The position numbers and the translations under genes are program-made. Positions 63,752 to 64,000 of a DNA stretch of 64,000 bases are shown piece after piece (the stretch's first letter is position 1; every line of letters begins with the position of its first letter). The stretch comes from Pirellulales bacterium (GTDB lineage: Bacteria; Planctomycetota; Planctomycetia; Pirellulales; JAEUIK01). The stretch covers positions 42,494 to 106,493 of the forward strand of contig JAIBBY010000009.1 in the NCBI GenBank assembly GCA_019694455.1, read 5' to 3'. The notes under the pieces are model-generated. The model was given only the letters and a program-made list of their open reading frames with translations. It had not been told where the DNA came from and did no database searches.

Positions 63752-64000
63752 ATGAATCCCGGCCGCCAAGTTTTCCCCACGCTCTGGCTCGCGCGCGACC
63801 TTTGTCCCGACGTCGTGGCGCTGGCCGCGCTCTGCGCGCTGGTCTGGCTGGCACGCGTGATTCGCGCCGGCGCCGCCGCGCCCCGCCAAACGCCGCGTGT
63901 CGCGCGTGCCAGGGCCATGTGGCTGGCGGCCATCTCGCCGCCCGTGGTCCTGTTGAGTTGGCTGGTGATCGCCGCCACCATCGAGGCCAATCGCCGCTGG
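63752..64000 (+). CDS. Continuation of the GT39-like protein or separate membrane gene (partial)
   Basis: An ATG at 63752 opens a frame to the window end, shifted relative to the preceding gene. The frame is already open from 63713. It encodes helices such as PDVVALAALCALVWLARVIR and AAISPPVVLLSWLVIAATI, which fit later membrane segments of a GT-C enzyme. No ribosome site is seen before the ATG. It is best read as the remainder of the 62956 gene, but a separate gene cannot be excluded from this window. Confidence 0.5.
   Translation, partial: MNPGRQVFPTLWLARDLCPDVVALAALCALVWLARVIRAGAAAPRQTPRVARARAMWLAAISPPVVLLSWLVIAATIEANRRW

Overview
The window is GC-rich, densely coded chromosomal DNA from a bacterium. 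Its gene content points to the Planctomycetota, most likely a Pirellulales-type member. The evidence is a DUF1559 protein with a pilin-like N-terminus, a very large SdrD/Cna-B repeat protein with an N-terminal LEQR-type motif, a WD40 exported protein, membrane-anchored leucine-rich-repeat proteins, an alternative complex III/caa3 operon, and several exported proteins of a planctomycete style. No rRNA, tRNA, CRISPR array, prophage or classical insertion sequence was seen. The assignment is inference from gene content, not from a marker-gene tree.

Layout. 1-8.3 kb is mostly minus strand: hisI-hisG plus a truncated exported gene; two plus-strand membrane proteins; an exported protein; then xseB-ispA-dxs-nadK (isoprenoid precursors and NADP). 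8.5-10.7 kb holds sucCD (succinyl-CoA synthetase), followed by a small GlsB/YeaQ membrane protein and an FtsK translocase with an unusual acidic tail. 14-19.5 kb holds an unknown membrane protein, a GxxExxY gene bounded by imperfect inverted repeats, a YeiP/EfpL-type elongation factor, two small unknowns and proC. 19.5-28.7 kb looks like an exopolysaccharide locus: two glycosyltransferases, a CelD/FemAB-type acetyltransferase, a sulfatase-fold protein that has lost its catalytic residues, and a 1279-residue exported glycosidase-like protein. 28.7-33.2 kb has HIT, Trm112-like and CBS proteins and an Nramp-related transporter carrying calcium-binding-type loops.

33.3-45.8 kb is one twelve-gene respiratory unit on the minus strand: actABCDEF (alternative complex III, quinol:cytochrome c oxidoreductase), a small membrane protein, SCO, and caa3 oxidase subunits II, I, III and IV. 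Nearly all junctions overlap or are a few bases apart, so quinol oxidation and oxygen reduction are probably made together as a supercomplex. 46-54.5 kb holds a hemolysin III-type protein, valS, cimA (citramalate synthase), a 53-residue Lys-rich protein, a glutamate cyclase-like protein and purD. 54.5-64 kb holds the 1575-residue SdrD-like protein, a WD40 protein, a HEAT-repeat lipoprotein, DUF1559 and a GT39-like membrane protein that appears split by a frameshift at the window edge.

The strongest non-genic signal lies upstream of cimA (51,525-51,759). It has a perfect -35 box with a 17-base spacer, a Shine-Dalgarno site, a 34-codon leader peptide with an Ile-Ile-Gly-Ile-Ile run, a competing antiterminator that overlaps the leader stop codon, and a GC-rich hairpin with a U tract just before cimA. 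Together these look like a classical transcription attenuator by which isoleucine would control the citramalate route to isoleucine.
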